A DNA stretch of 47,084 nt from a virus: IMG/VR virus record IMGVR_UViG_3300036770_002448, positions 1 through 47,084 of that record. One strand, written 5' to 3'. The notes below the pieces were generated by a model that worked only from the letters and a program-made list of their open reading frames with translations, was not told the DNA's origin and ran no database searches. Numbering within the stretch: position 1 is the stretch's first letter; every line of letters begins with the position of its first letter. Both the position numbers and the translations under genes were made by a program. This document shows positions 39,674-47,063 of the stretch, piece by piece.

Positions 39674-41474
39674 CTTTGTACCCCTCGATGTCTGCCCAGT
39701 TGGGCCCCATGTACCCCTCGGACAAGAAGGGTACGTCAAACCTGTCTGCGTTCATGGCCAGCCGCAGACGGCGCATGGCCCCCGTATGCGTCTCAGCCGG
39801 TGCAGAGATGTTCACTTCATCGTGAACAGCCGCCAGCAGGAACTCGTCTGCGTGGCGCTCTCTGTTCCAGTCGATGAGAGCTTGCTTGGTCTGATCCGCG
39901 GCGCTGCCCTGGATCAGATAGTTCAGCAGCTTGTAACTGAGATCCCGCTGGGGGTGAGGTTCACGGTAATAGACTCGCCCACCCCAAGTTCGTATGTACT
40001 GACCACGCCGCCCACGGTTGCGGAGATCACCACTGAGCTCTCGGATCTCCGGCAGAGCTGCATAGTAGGCGTCTCGCACGCGCTTGCCCTCTTCTTCAGG
40101 TACTCCCAGGGCAAGACTAAGGTTTGGAATTCCTCTGCCATACATGATTCCAAAGCCTGTGATCTTCACGTACTTGCGGGGCATGTCAATGTCCAGCAAG
40201 GCCTTGATGATCTTCTGCACGGCAACGTGCGGATCCGTCGTTGGGTCTATGCGGAACGCATCGTACAGCCGCCCTTCGGCAAAGTGGGCCATGATGCGCA
40301 TTTCCTGTGCGCTGAAGTCACGCTTCAGCCACACATGCCGCTCCTCAGGCAGCAGATACCGCCGCATGATCATGGGCGCGGGCAGCCCCTCAGGTATCAC
40401 AAGGGACTCGAACTCGTTGGGCGGGTTCTGGAGGTTGGGGTCGCGGCAGCTCATCCGCCCCGTGCGCGTGCCAGAGATGTCGCCATCTGCGCCCCGGTCG
40501 CCACGCACTTGGTTCCACTGCGGGTGCAGCCGCCCCTCTTCTCGCTGGGCTTGTCGTAGCCACGGTTCGGCAAATGTCCCAAGGCACGTAGACAGCACGC
40601 CCCGGTAGGCAAGGTAGGCCAGCAGCGCGGGGTCTTTGACGCGTCCTACAAGGTTTTTGCGGCTCGTAGACCGGCGCCCGGTAGGCGTAAGTACCCAGGT
40701 AGTAACCTGCCCAGCACGCTCAAGCGCATTGGCCAGCTCTTCGTCGCTGTCAATGTTGAAGTCGCCAAGTACGCTGTGGATGTACGCCTCCGCCCTGTTC
40801 TTGGCATCCGTGTACAACTTGATGTCTGCGGCCAAGCGCTCCATGTCCAGGCGGACGCCACGGCGCGTGCTCTCGGCCAGTATGGGCATCAGCCACTGTT
40901 CGCGCCTGTACGGCTCAAGCATCCCTATCTCCAGGATGCGGGGGTACAGCTTGTCGAAGAGGGCGCGTGTTCTGTCAGTGTCACCAATGGCGTAGCGGCC
41001 CACGAGCTCGCCAGGGGCTTCGCAGATGTAAGCGCCCCAGTCGCTCTTCTTGGCACCGGGCACGTTGGACAGCACCCACATCATCACATCATCACGCTCT
41101 TCTGGGGGCATGCCCAGCACGCGCTCGGCGCTGGGCTTGAGGCTGAAGTTGTCAGCGTACGGGTCTGTGAGGAATAGAAGGTAGCGCGTGTCGTGCACCT
41201 TCAGAGGATCTTTCTGCACGTAGAAGAACTCTTGAGCGAGGATGGCAGCTTCGAACTGCGCGTTGTGCGCGAGGTAGCCTTCCTTGTCTTCGTGCAGTGA
41301 GGACAGCAGCGCGTGCCGTCCGTATTCGTAGGAGCAGTTGTTGCCCGTGGGATGCCCCCAGGCGTAGTAGACAGACTCTTGGTTCTCCTTCTTGATTGCA
41401 ACGCCTACAGACTTGGGAGCCCGGTAGCTTGGGCTTCCAGAGATTGCTTTTGTTTCAAAGTCAATCGTGAGCAC
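39666..41474 (-). CDS. Family A DNA polymerase with 3'-5' exonuclease
   Basis: The 602-aa replicative polymerase. The proofreading domain is intact: DFE at 5-7, HNAQFE around 70-75, and Y161xxxD165. The polymerase has motif A RDFSAQEMRIM (D386), motif B R433xxxK437xxxF441xxxY445 (FGIMYG) and motif C VHDEVN (D552, E553). A Phe at 441, rather than Tyr, predicts normal discrimination against ddNTPs. There is no 5' nuclease domain, as in T7-like polymerases. The start is GTG 41474 with GAGGAG upstream, just downstream of a terminator-like hairpin. Confidence 0.88.
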   Translation of the reverse strand: MLTIDFETKAISGSPSYRAPKSVGVAIKKENQESVYYAWGHPTGNNCSYEYGRHALLSSLHEDKEGYLAHNAQFEAAILAQEFFYVQKDPLKVHDTRYLLFLTDPYADNFSLKPSAERVLGMPPEERDDVMMWVLSNVPGAKKSDWGAYICEAPGELVGRYAIGDTDRTRALFDKLYPRILEIGMLEPYRREQWLMPILAESTRRGVRLDMERLAADIKLYTDAKNRAEAYIHSVLGDFNIDSDEELANALERAGQVTTWVLTPTGRRSTSRKNLVGRVKDPALLAYLAYRGVLSTCLGTFAEPWLRQAQREEGRLHPQWNQVRGDRGADGDISGTRTGRMSCRDPNLQNPPNEFESLVIPEGLPAPMIMRRYLLPEERHVWLKRDFSAQEMRIMAHFAEGRLYDAFRIDPTTDPHVAVQKIIKALLDIDMPRKYVKITGFGIMYGRGIPNLSLALGVPEEEGKRVRDAYYAALPEIRELSGDLRNRGRRGQYIRTWGGRVYYREPHPQRDLSYKLLNYLIQGSAADQTKQALIDWNRERHADEFLLAAVHDEVNISAPAETHTGAMRRLRLAMNADRFDVPFLSEGYMGPNWADIEGYKDE

Positions 41475-41488
41475 TAGAACTCCTCATG

Positions 41489-41544
41489 AAAAAGCCCCCG
41501 CCCGCGAAGTAGCAACTGCGGTTCTCGGAGATTGCGGGCGGGGG
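41489..41544 (-). terminator. Intrinsic-terminator-like hairpin upstream of the polymerase gene
   Basis: Arms 41495-41505 and 41534-41544 form a perfect 11-bp GC stem around 28 nt; on the leftward strand the stem is followed by C and five T (41493-41489). It would end or attenuate leftward transcripts 15 bases before the polymerase start codon. Confidence 0.6.
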
Positions 41545-41600
41545 TGGAGCATGCCTCAAAGCGGGGCCACAGGGAGGAGAGCCCCTAGGCTACCTCCAAA

Positions 41601-42368
41601 TCAGTACTTCTTCTTGGCTGCCGTCTTGGGGGCGGCGGCAGCGGCGGCTTCCAGCTCGTCGGGATCCTCGGTGTCTTCGTACGGCTCCAGGGCCAGCAGG
41701 CGGGCGCTCTCCAGCCGCCGCTTGATGGCGTTGAGGTGGTCCAGCCCGGGCACCACGCGCATGGGGCGGAAGTTCACCTTGAACTGCGTCTTCGCGTCCG
41801 GCGTGACGGAGATCTCCGCCACGGCGGCGTAGGTCGGCACGTTGGCGCTGGCCGTCAGCGTGTTCACGAACGCGCTGTAGTTCTTCACGCTGGTGACGGG
41901 TAGGTCCAGCACCGCCAGCTCCGCGGTGAGCAGTGCGTCGTGCCCCTGGTCCATGGCCACGCCAGGCAGAAGAACGAGTCTGCGGGACTGCTTGCACGCC
42001 TTGCCTCGGCCACCACCGGGGTCGCTGCCCCATTCGGCCTTGGGGCACTCGGCGCAGTTGGCATTCTGCGGCTTGCGGACGTTGGCGTGCGGCACCAGAC
42101 CATCATCGCTCATGCCGAGTGCGAAGCAGCTCGGATTCACGATGTTGTTGGGGTCGTAGCGGCCGGCGTACCAGACGTTGCGGAAGCTCGCGGCCAGGAT
42201 CACCGCCTCCATCTTGTTGCCGGCGACGGGCTGGCCGGCGTAGGTCATCACACCACTCTTGAGGCCGATGCGGCCCACGGCGGGGCGCTCGACAGCGGCG
42301 GCGGCTTTGGCTTCCTGGGCCAGCGAGGCCAGGACATCTTCTGGCAGGGCCAGTGCGGTAGAGGTCAT
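41601..42368 (-). CDS. Candidate ssDNA-binding protein with Cys cluster
   Basis: The 255-aa protein lies beside the polymerase, where podophages often encode a single-stranded DNA-binding protein. It has a beta-rich middle (VEAVILAASFRNVWYAGRYD) and a Cys/His region: NPSCFALGM, ANCAECPKAEWGS, GKACKQSRRLVLLPG, probably a zinc site. The C-terminal tail is acidic then Ala/Lys-rich (EPYEDTEDPDELEAAAAAAP, KTAAKKKY). No defined family is recognised; the SSB role is inference from context. Downstream of it lies the terminator-like hairpin. Confidence 0.5.
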   Translation of the reverse strand: MTSTALALPEDVLASLAQEAKAAAAVERPAVGRIGLKSGVMTYAGQPVAGNKMEAVILAASFRNVWYAGRYDPNNIVNPSCFALGMSDDGLVPHANVRKPQNANCAECPKAEWGSDPGGGRGKACKQSRRLVLLPGVAMDQGHDALLTAELAVLDLPVTSVKNYSAFVNTLTASANVPTYAAVAEISVTPDAKTQFKVNFRPMRVVPGLDHLNAIKRRLESARLLALEPYEDTEDPDELEAAAAAAPKTAAKKKY

Positions 42369-42369
42369 T

Positions 42370-42753
42370 TCAGACTCCAGACTTGCTCAACTTGTACACC
42401 GGGAACTTGGTAATCCCCGGAACTTCTTCGCCAGCGTCCCAGCGTTCCTTGCACGCTGAGGCACCAACACGCTTCTGCAACAGGGAGAAATCCCCGCTGC
42501 TGAGGATGTGCTTGTAGAACGCGTCCCAGTCCTGCACGGCGGGCACGTACTCAGGCACGGTGGGGATGGTCAGGCGGGCGTACCTGCCACCGATGGCTGT
42601 GAGTTGCTGCTCACGCATCTCCTTTATCAACTCGGCCTCTGCAGCCGATTCTTGGGTCTTCAGATCCCTGGCAACCTTATCGGCTTCCAGGCGTTGCTGT
42701 CGCGTCAGCCAATAGTGGTCGGCCAACGCGGCAAGTTCACTTGCGCTCTTCAT
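42370..42753 (-). CDS. Conserved podophage protein (127 aa), replication region
   Basis: The protein has a helical N-terminal half (ELAALADHYWLTRQQRLEAD, EAELIKEMREQQLTAIGG) and a C-terminal YARLTIPTVPEYVPAVQDWD, FYKHILSSGDFSLLQKRV and EVPGITKFPVYKL. This combination, including the P-x-V-x-D-W-D element, is familiar from podovirus replication regions, but no function is known to me. Start ATG 42753 is chosen over upstream in-frame residues that shadow the next gene. Confidence 0.6.
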   Translation of the reverse strand: MKSASELAALADHYWLTRQQRLEADKVARDLKTQESAAEAELIKEMREQQLTAIGGRYARLTIPTVPEYVPAVQDWDAFYKHILSSGDFSLLQKRVGASACKERWDAGEEVPGITKFPVYKLSKSGV

Positions 42754-42973
42754 GGATGTCTCGTGCAATCTCACTGAGAAATGGCGCGGCCTCTGGCGGG
42801 GCGGCGGACGTAAGCACCAGCAGGCCGTCGAGGAGTGGGCCCAGGTCAGGGCCCACAACGCGGTAATTCGCATCCATTACGTGGATGGAGAAGAAGTTGA
42901 TGCACTTGTCGGCATCAACATCGTACTCCACGCGGAGGTTTACCCCCGCGTGCTCGTAGATGTGGCTCTTCAC
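42737..42973 (-). CDS. Small hypothetical protein (78 aa)
   Basis: Unrecognised. GTG 42973 overlaps the DUF932 stop as GTGA. It begins KSHIYEHAGVNLRVEYDVD and has a beta-hairpin look (NFFSIHVMDANYRVVGPD) followed by a helical end (FLSEIARDIHEERK). It overlaps the next gene by 17 bp. Confidence 0.5.
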   Translation of the reverse strand: MKSHIYEHAGVNLRVEYDVDADKCINFFSIHVMDANYRVVGPDLGPLLDGLLVLTSAAPPEAAPFLSEIARDIHEERK

Positions 42974-43809
42974 GCCAGCTCTTTGGCCAGCTTGGTGGCA
43001 GCGTCCCACAGCCCGCCGTTGATGGCGGCTACCGCCGTCACACGCTCCACGGGGCGCACGGCGCTCTTGCGGGCGTAGCCCAGGCTCTTGGTCTCCCAGC
43101 CGCCGTAGAGCAGATTTTCCTGCAGGCGGTTGAGCGTGTTCCACAACGTGGGCGCTTCGTCCTCGGGGCGGCGTGCGGTCAGCAGCTCGTGGGTGGCGAA
43201 CGGTGCCAGCGTGGACGGGTAGCGCAGCCGCTGCCCGTCCTGCGCGAGCCTGTACTGCTGCTCGTACGTCAGCGTGATGCTCTTGAACGCGTCGATGTTC
43301 TCCAGCATGGCGGGGAACTTCTCGGTAAGCGTACGCTCACCGGCATCCAGTACCTCGGCGCTGGTCTGGCTGCTGATGGTGTGCTTCACCGTGAAGCCGC
43401 TGATGTGCGTGCCCACCATCATGCCGTTGCTGCAGACGAAGCGGAAGAACCCGGCCTTCAGCGTGTAGGCGGCGGTGCCGTCGTGGGCGTTGATGAGAAT
43501 CACCTCTGCCACCCCCTCTCGCGAGACCTGCGAGGCATCGAAGTCCTCCAGCTTGCGCATGCGGAGCATATGCTTGGTGTAGGGATCTTTGCCACCGTCC
43601 CTGCTGCGCTGCTGGCTGGCTTCGTACACGCCCCAGCCGTTTTCCAGCAGACGCTGCAGCGGCTCGATGGTGGGGACGTAGCGGTAGCGCGGGCTGAGCG
43701 CGCTGTGTGGCTCGGTGGCGAAGACAGCGGGGCAGACCTGCCGGATGCCTTCGAGGGTGAGAGGCTGGCCCGTGCGCAGGACGCGGGGGCTCTTGAGAAT
43801 TGCTCGCAT
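42970..43809 (-). CDS. DUF932 / DUF945-type phage protein
   Basis: A 279-aa protein of the DUF932 type, frequent in phage and plasmid early regions. Recognisable parts are SPRYRYVPTIEPLQRLLENG, GVYEASQQRSR, KHMLRMRKLEDFD, EVILINAHDGTAAYTLKAGF, FRFVCSNGMMVGTHISGF and TVKHT. The biochemical role is unknown to me. Start ATG 43809 has AGGAG seven to eight bases upstream. An extended -10 promoter lies 53 bases further up. Confidence 0.7.
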   Translation of the reverse strand: MRAILKSPRVLRTGQPLTLEGIRQVCPAVFATEPHSALSPRYRYVPTIEPLQRLLENGWGVYEASQQRSRDGGKDPYTKHMLRMRKLEDFDASQVSREGVAEVILINAHDGTAAYTLKAGFFRFVCSNGMMVGTHISGFTVKHTISSQTSAEVLDAGERTLTEKFPAMLENIDAFKSITLTYEQQYRLAQDGQRLRYPSTLAPFATHELLTARRPEDEAPTLWNTLNRLQENLLYGGWETKSLGYARKSAVRPVERVTAVAAINGGLWDAATKLAKELA

Positions 43810-43839
43810 GTGAACTCCTGTTGACGATGTAACTAGACC

Positions 43840-43870
43840 GCCCCGGCGGGGCAGTGCGCCCACTATACCA
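43840..43870 (-). promoter_or_regulatory. Extended -10 promoter and small hairpin before DUF932 gene
   Basis: On the leftward strand TGG-TATAGT (43870-43862) matches an extended -10 element. No good -35 lies at standard distance. The predicted leader contains GCCCC-GGC-GGGGC (43840-43852), a 5-bp stem, before AGGAG and ATG 43809. The element lies inside the 3' end of the zinc-ribbon gene. Confidence 0.45.
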
Positions 43871-44042
43871 CGGGGCTTTGTCCAAAAGCCGGGGGTTTAC
43901 CCTTACTGCTACGTACGACCTTCTCTTCTGAAGTGAACTTGTGACCGTTCTCGCAGTAGTACCGGCGACGACGCTCTCGCAGCTTGGTGAACCACGAGTA
44001 CTTGACTCTCGTTGGTGCGTTGCACTCTGGGCAATTCAGCAC
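43863..44042 (-). CDS. Zinc-ribbon protein (59 aa)
   Basis: LNCPECNAPTRVKYSWF and RRRRYYCENGHKF give a C-x2-C ... C-x3-H-type zinc site, like small Ogr/Delta-type or other DNA-binding zinc fingers. A charged tail (SEEKVVRSSKGKPP) follows. GTG 44042 overlaps the previous stop (TAGTG), with GGAG six bases upstream; a TTG at 44054 would extend it. It could be a transcription regulator (inference). Confidence 0.55.
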   Translation of the reverse strand: MLNCPECNAPTRVKYSWFTKLRERRRRYYCENGHKFTSEEKVVRSSKGKPPAFGQSPVV

Positions 44043-44275
44043 TATTTTCTCCAAACATCCGGGATGGGGATGAACTCTGGCTTGACTCTACGATCTTTCA
44101 GCCGCTCGCGTGACTGAGTCTCTTTCGGCATTCTAAGATTTTGGTCAGAGAACTCCTGGCTCACGAGTATCTTGAAGCACACTCCGCACATCCGGCGTCT
44201 CCATATAGACCCGCGATGATGCCGGGTTTCCAGAACCTTGGACCTTGTCGTCTTTTGGCAGTGAAAGCAGTGCAC
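44042..44275 (-). CDS. NrdR-like zinc-ribbon protein without ATP-cone
   Basis: A 77-aa protein whose N-terminus HCFHCQKTTRSKVLETRHHR, GSIWRRRMCGVCFKILVSQEF matches the NrdR zinc-ribbon layout: C-x2-C, a V-x-D/E-x-R element, RRR and a second C-x2-C. NrdR represses ribonucleotide reductase genes and needs an ATP-cone domain, which is absent here. It might act on host or phage promoters or mimic NrdR. GTG 44275 has GAGAGG upstream and overlaps the preceding gene by 131 nt. Confidence 0.58.
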   Translation of the reverse strand: MHCFHCQKTTRSKVLETRHHRGSIWRRRMCGVCFKILVSQEFSDQNLRMPKETQSRERLKDRRVKPEFIPIPDVWRK

Positions 44276-44492
44276 GGTTTTCCTCTCGGTACTTCATCAT
44301 AGACAGCGCCTGAGCGTACGCCACCTCAGACACCCAGTCTCGATCCAGTCCAGACACGTTGCGCTGCAGTATACCCAGCATGGCGAGCCCAGCGAAGTGA
44401 TCGATGAGATCCATACCGACATCAGACACGAAGCCGATGGGGTGGTTGTCTTTCACGTACAGGCCGTGAACGGGGTAGGCGGGCTTGCTCAT
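44145..44492 (-). CDS. Conserved phage protein with overprinted tail (115 aa)
   Basis: The first ~72 residues (SKPAYPVHGLYVKDNHPIGF, GMDLIDHFAGLAMLGILQRN, VAYAQALSMMKYREENR) match a small phage protein family of unknown function. The remaining ~43 residues overlap the NrdR-like gene and look atypical (KVQGSGNPASSRVYMETPDV). Start ATG 44492. Confidence 0.5.
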   Translation of the reverse strand: MSKPAYPVHGLYVKDNHPIGFVSDVGMDLIDHFAGLAMLGILQRNVSGLDRDWVSEVAYAQALSMMKYREENRALLSLPKDDKVQGSGNPASSRVYMETPDVRSVLQDTREPGVL

Positions 44493-44578
44493 CTCTTGTC
44501 CCACGGCCAGAAAAGTAAAATTCCCACAGCCGTCAGCACTCCGACGATGATGGCTTCCATCATTGTCTCAGGGTTCAT
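44489..44578 (-). CDS. 29-aa single-TM peptide
   Basis: A tiny gene MNPETMMEAIIVGVLTAVGI ending LLFWPWDKR, one predicted membrane helix. ATG 44578 overlaps the previous stop as ATGA with GGGGAG upstream, and its own stop overlaps the next start. It is short, but the coupled overlaps on both sides support it. Confidence 0.5.
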   Translation of the reverse strand: MNPETMMEAIIVGVLTAVGILLFWPWDKR

Positions 44579-44760
44579 GACATGCTCCCCAGCAGAAAGC
44601 CGATGACTGCGGACACTACGATCGCCGCTGCAGACCAGTACAGCACGGACGCCATCCGCCACGGTCTCTCTGGAGTGGGAGGCCTGTCGTGCAGCGGGTA
44701 GCCCACGACGAATGTGCACTCAGCCAGAGTGCGAGGAGTCTGTAAATGACTTAGCTTCAT
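44575..44760 (-). CDS. Small membrane protein (61 aa)
   Basis: A polar N-terminus (KLSHLQTPRTLAECTFVVGY, PLHDRPPTPERPWR) is followed by one transmembrane helix (ASVLYWSAAAIVVSAVIGFL). Unknown function. ATG 44760 overlaps the previous stop (ATGA). It forms a pair with the downstream 29-aa membrane peptide. Confidence 0.5.
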   Translation of the reverse strand: MKLSHLQTPRTLAECTFVVGYPLHDRPPTPERPWRMASVLYWSAAAIVVSAVIGFLLGSMS

Positions 44761-45026
44761 TTCTTCGTTCTTTCCACGGGTATGAATGTTTCAGAATATC
44801 CGACGCGGACGTAGATCGCTCCGCTGCCGTAGCCACCGGCTTCGCCAAGCCAGTCGCGCCTACCGTACCCATCAGCACGGCACACATGAGTGAATACGGG
44901 GTTTTCTACTGTGTTGACGAGAAGTTCCACATCAAACTCTGTGTTGGGGTCGTCTCCTGGGCGGGGCCAGTACAGGGGACGGAAGTCTTGCCAGCAGCGT
45001 GTTCCTGGCACGATACGAAATTTCAT
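44757..45026 (-). CDS. Hypothetical protein (89 aa)
   Basis: Unrecognised; Tyr/Trp/Gly-rich (RCWQDFRPLYWPRPGDDP, DGYGRRDWLGEAGGYGSGAI). It probably folds as a small beta domain (FDVELLVNTVENPVF, IYVRVGYSETFIPVE). ATG 45026 overlaps the previous stop (ATGA). Confidence 0.5.
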   Translation of the reverse strand: MKFRIVPGTRCWQDFRPLYWPRPGDDPNTEFDVELLVNTVENPVFTHVCRADGYGRRDWLGEAGGYGSGAIYVRVGYSETFIPVERTKK

Positions 45027-45226
45027 GACGGCTTCCTCTTTCCAGACTCAAAATCCTCACGACGGTCTGCACTGTTGTGCGTAGCGATCATGAGCTCGTG
45101 ATCTAGGTGTGGCAGGCACCAGCAGTCGGCGTGCAGGGCGTGGTCGTGCATGTCGTTCACAGGCACGATGTGCGTCACAGGCGTGCCGTGCAGCGACACG
45201 CCTAGGATTGTCAACCATTGGCTCAT
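45023..45226 (-). CDS. Conserved small phage protein (67 aa)
   Basis: Matches a recurring phage protein with HIVPVNDMHDHALHADCWCL and a C-terminal ATHNSADRREDFESGKRKPS. Function unknown; the Cys/His content suggests metal binding. ATG 45226 overlaps the DUF551 stop (ATGA). The frame extends upstream, but only as a shadow of DUF551. Confidence 0.58.
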   Translation of the reverse strand: MSQWLTILGVSLHGTPVTHIVPVNDMHDHALHADCWCLPHLDHELMIATHNSADRREDFESGKRKPS

Positions 45227-45516
45227 GCGGGTGGGGCCGGCAGCGGCATCCAGTGAGTGATTGTGCCCTCGCCCACGAAGACGCTGCTGTAATCGCCCCA
45301 GTTGCTTATCTTCTCGTACCACCCCTGCGGGACGTAGAACTCGTCGGTTGCCTCGTCGTACTCGCTCTGTTGGTCGTCTGTGTCTGCAACGATAGTCTTC
45401 GCAGGTATCCACTCGGCGCGTATGATCCTACCGTTGCCGAGAGCATTCTTGTAGAAGGCGAGAACTCCGCGGCTTACGGGCGGCATCTGCTGGCTTACTG
45501 GGATCCAGTGGGTCAT
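45223..45516 (-). CDS. DUF551 protein (97 aa)
   Basis: Starts MTHWIPVSQQMPPVSRGVLA and ends ITHWMPLPAPPA, the two conserved ends of DUF551, a small phage domain of unknown function. The middle (RAEWIPAKTIVADTDDQQSE, FYVPQGWYEKISNWGDYSS) is acidic. The DNA around its start is part of a 37-bp direct repeat. ATG 45516 overlaps the previous stop. Confidence 0.68.
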   Translation of the reverse strand: MTHWIPVSQQMPPVSRGVLAFYKNALGNGRIIRAEWIPAKTIVADTDDQQSEYDEATDEFYVPQGWYEKISNWGDYSSVFVGEGTITHWMPLPAPPA

Positions 45517-45770
45517 GTCTTGCTCCTTGCTCTGATCGCTGCGGCGCAGGTTTTTGCCTCCCACAGACAAGCGCCATCGTCTTCGTTTTTCTCTTGCACA
45601 GCGTCGCACACCTTCGCGCACGCCTCACGCTCTGCTGCGGCGACGAGGGCGGCGAAGTGGTATCGCGCGTAATCCTCACCCGCGTTTAACGCTGCGTGCA
45701 CTGCTCTTTTCCAGAGGGTATCAATCTTGTTTCGGGTCATGTCTTGCTCCTTGCTCTGATCGCTGCGGCG
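45510..45770 (-). repeat. 37-bp direct repeats at two gene junctions
   Basis: An identical 37-bp block occurs at 45510-45546 and 45734-45770. Each copy covers the last codons of one gene (encoding IRARSK plus T and stop) and the first ATG of the next, so the copies are placed equivalently at the 45516 and 45740 junctions. Confidence 0.8.
45513..45740 (-). CDS. Small phage protein with IRARSKT tag (75 aa)
   Basis: Helical protein: DTLWKRAVHAALNAGEDYAR, AALVAAAEREACAKVCDAVQ, then CAAAIRARSKT. The AEREACA...AAAIRARS ending is frequent in small phage proteins and repeats in the next upstream gene. Function unknown. ATG 45740 overlaps the neighbouring stop (ATGA). Confidence 0.58.
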   Translation of the reverse strand: MTRNKIDTLWKRAVHAALNAGEDYARYHFAALVAAAEREACAKVCDAVQEKNEDDGACLWEAKTCAAAIRARSKT

Positions 45771-46252
45771 ATGTGCAGCGGGTAGTTACTGGCGTCAGCT
45801 ACACAAGTGTTTACAGCCACCTCCGCACACGCTTCGCGCTCTGCCTCAACCTCGATCTTGATCTCGCGCTCGTAGCTTGCCTTTTGCAGGGCGAGGGTGT
45901 GTTCGTACTGTTTGCGCTCCATCAGCGCCTCAGCCTCCAGCCGCTCGGCAATCTGCGTGCCGAGATGGTCCAGCAGATCTTCTATCGTGTCGCCGTGGAT
46001 GGCGTAGCCCAGGCTCCACATCCAATGAGCGAGTTTCTCGCGTTCTGCTGCGGCGCCGGCCTCAAACCCTTCTTGATGCGACATGAACTTAGATGGGTCA
46101 ATGTTGGAGAGTGTGTGTACGGCGACGAGGGAGGCAAAGCGTTCAAGGCGACCATGAAACGCTGGTGTTGGGATGCGGTACTCGCCCGCGTCTTCACCAT
46201 AGGCAACAAAGCCAACTTCCCGCGCCATGCGGATGATGTCGTCTTGGGTCAT
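45737..46252 (-). CDS. Phage protein with coiled coil and IRARSKT tag (171 aa)
   Basis: The N-terminus MTQDDIIRMAREVGFVAYGE (MAREVGF element) is common in small accessory phage proteins. A long helical middle follows (IAERLEAEALMERKQYEHTL, ALQKASYEREIKIEVEAERE). The end AEREACAEVAVNT ... HIAAAIRARSKT is a paralogue of the downstream protein's end. Function unknown. ATG 46252 overlaps the previous stop. Confidence 0.6.
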   Translation of the reverse strand: MTQDDIIRMAREVGFVAYGEDAGEYRIPTPAFHGRLERFASLVAVHTLSNIDPSKFMSHQEGFEAGAAAEREKLAHWMWSLGYAIHGDTIEDLLDHLGTQIAERLEAEALMERKQYEHTLALQKASYEREIKIEVEAEREACAEVAVNTCVADASNYPLHIAAAIRARSKT

Positions 46253-46770
46253 TTCTGTCCCTCTGCTTTGGCGATGGCGGCGCGGATTAGTTCTGCGTCC
46301 TTGCAGTGGCTTATTGCCAGCGCACCCATGTCGATGTGATCCCGGGCAGTGTGCAACGCCTCCAGCAGTTCTTTCAGAACACCGTTGTCGAAGTGATGGC
46401 GCTCATGAAGTAGTGCGTTCTCGGCGTACAACCGGCGCAGTTCGGCGGCGGCTTCCGCACAAATTGGCATTCCATAGTTACCAACGCCGTCTTGTCCCAG
46501 TCTTTCAAGACGATGCAACAGGGCTTCGGGTTGGTCAGCCATAGTTCTTCTCCTCTCCGGCCACGATGCGGGCCGCTCGGTCCATTCGATGATGTCTTGA
46601 AAACGCGACTTCTGTGCGGCGCTGCTTGCCGCTGTTTGCGCTGAATAGTTGGCAACACAGCCACAGCTCCACCACTCCCCATTCCACCATCGTAGAACAG
46701 CGGGTTCTCGGCATATGCTTGCCGGCCACCAGCCGATGCTAGGCGGCGGTCCTTTGTGCCATGTGGTCAT
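46249..46770 (-). CDS. Two-part phage accessory protein with AIAKAEG tag (173 aa)
   Basis: Residues 1-75 (PPPSIGWWPASICREPAVLR, WWNGEWWS, IIEWTERPASWPERRRT) resemble a small Trp-rich phage protein that usually stands alone and ends with SWPxRxRT. Residues 76-173 start MADQPEALLHRLERLG and are helical, ending AAIAKAEGQK. This may be a natural fusion, or the second ATG (46545) may start a separate product. ATG 46770 overlaps the previous stop. Confidence 0.52.
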   Translation of the reverse strand: MTTWHKGPPPSIGWWPASICREPAVLRWWNGEWWSCGCVANYSAQTAASSAAQKSRFQDIIEWTERPASWPERRRTMADQPEALLHRLERLGQDGVGNYGMPICAEAAAELRRLYAENALLHERHHFDNGVLKELLEALHTARDHIDMGALAISHCKDAELIRAAIAKAEGQK

Positions 46771-47063
46771 TTCGGTTCTCCTTCTGCTTTGGCGATAGCG
46801 GCGCGTCTTGCATCAACGATTGCCTTTACACGCGCTGGGTAGTCGGCGCTATGGGGCGTGAACTCCCACTCACCATAGTAAGCGCACTCGTCGGCGCATG
46901 TGTTGTAGCATTCCGTGTGATAACGGTTCCGATAAGGCCTTCCGTCATAGATGCCTGTCTGTTGCACATGTTCTTCACCGACCAAGATTGGGCCCCCGCA
47001 GTAGATGCAACGATGCTCTTTACGCGCTTTCGGGTGCGTCGGAGTTGAGTGGTGGTCGCTCAT
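46767..47063 (-). CDS. Zinc-binding phage protein with AIAKAEG tag (98 aa)
   Basis: KARKEHRCIYCGGPILVGEE and YRNRYHTECYNTCADECAYY form a Cys/His zinc motif of a small phage protein family (C-x2-C ... H-x2-C). The end RAAIAKAEGEPK repeats the tag of the neighbouring gene. Function unknown. ATG 47063 overlaps the preceding stop. Confidence 0.62.
   Translation of the reverse strand: MSDHHSTPTHPKARKEHRCIYCGGPILVGEEHVQQTGIYDGRPYRNRYHTECYNTCADECAYYGEWEFTPHSADYPARVKAIVDARRAAIAKAEGEPK

Noticed and set aside
45510-45770. Direct repeats as a CRISPR-like array
   Set aside because: Only two copies, located at gene junctions and coding; spacing holds a gene rather than a spacer.
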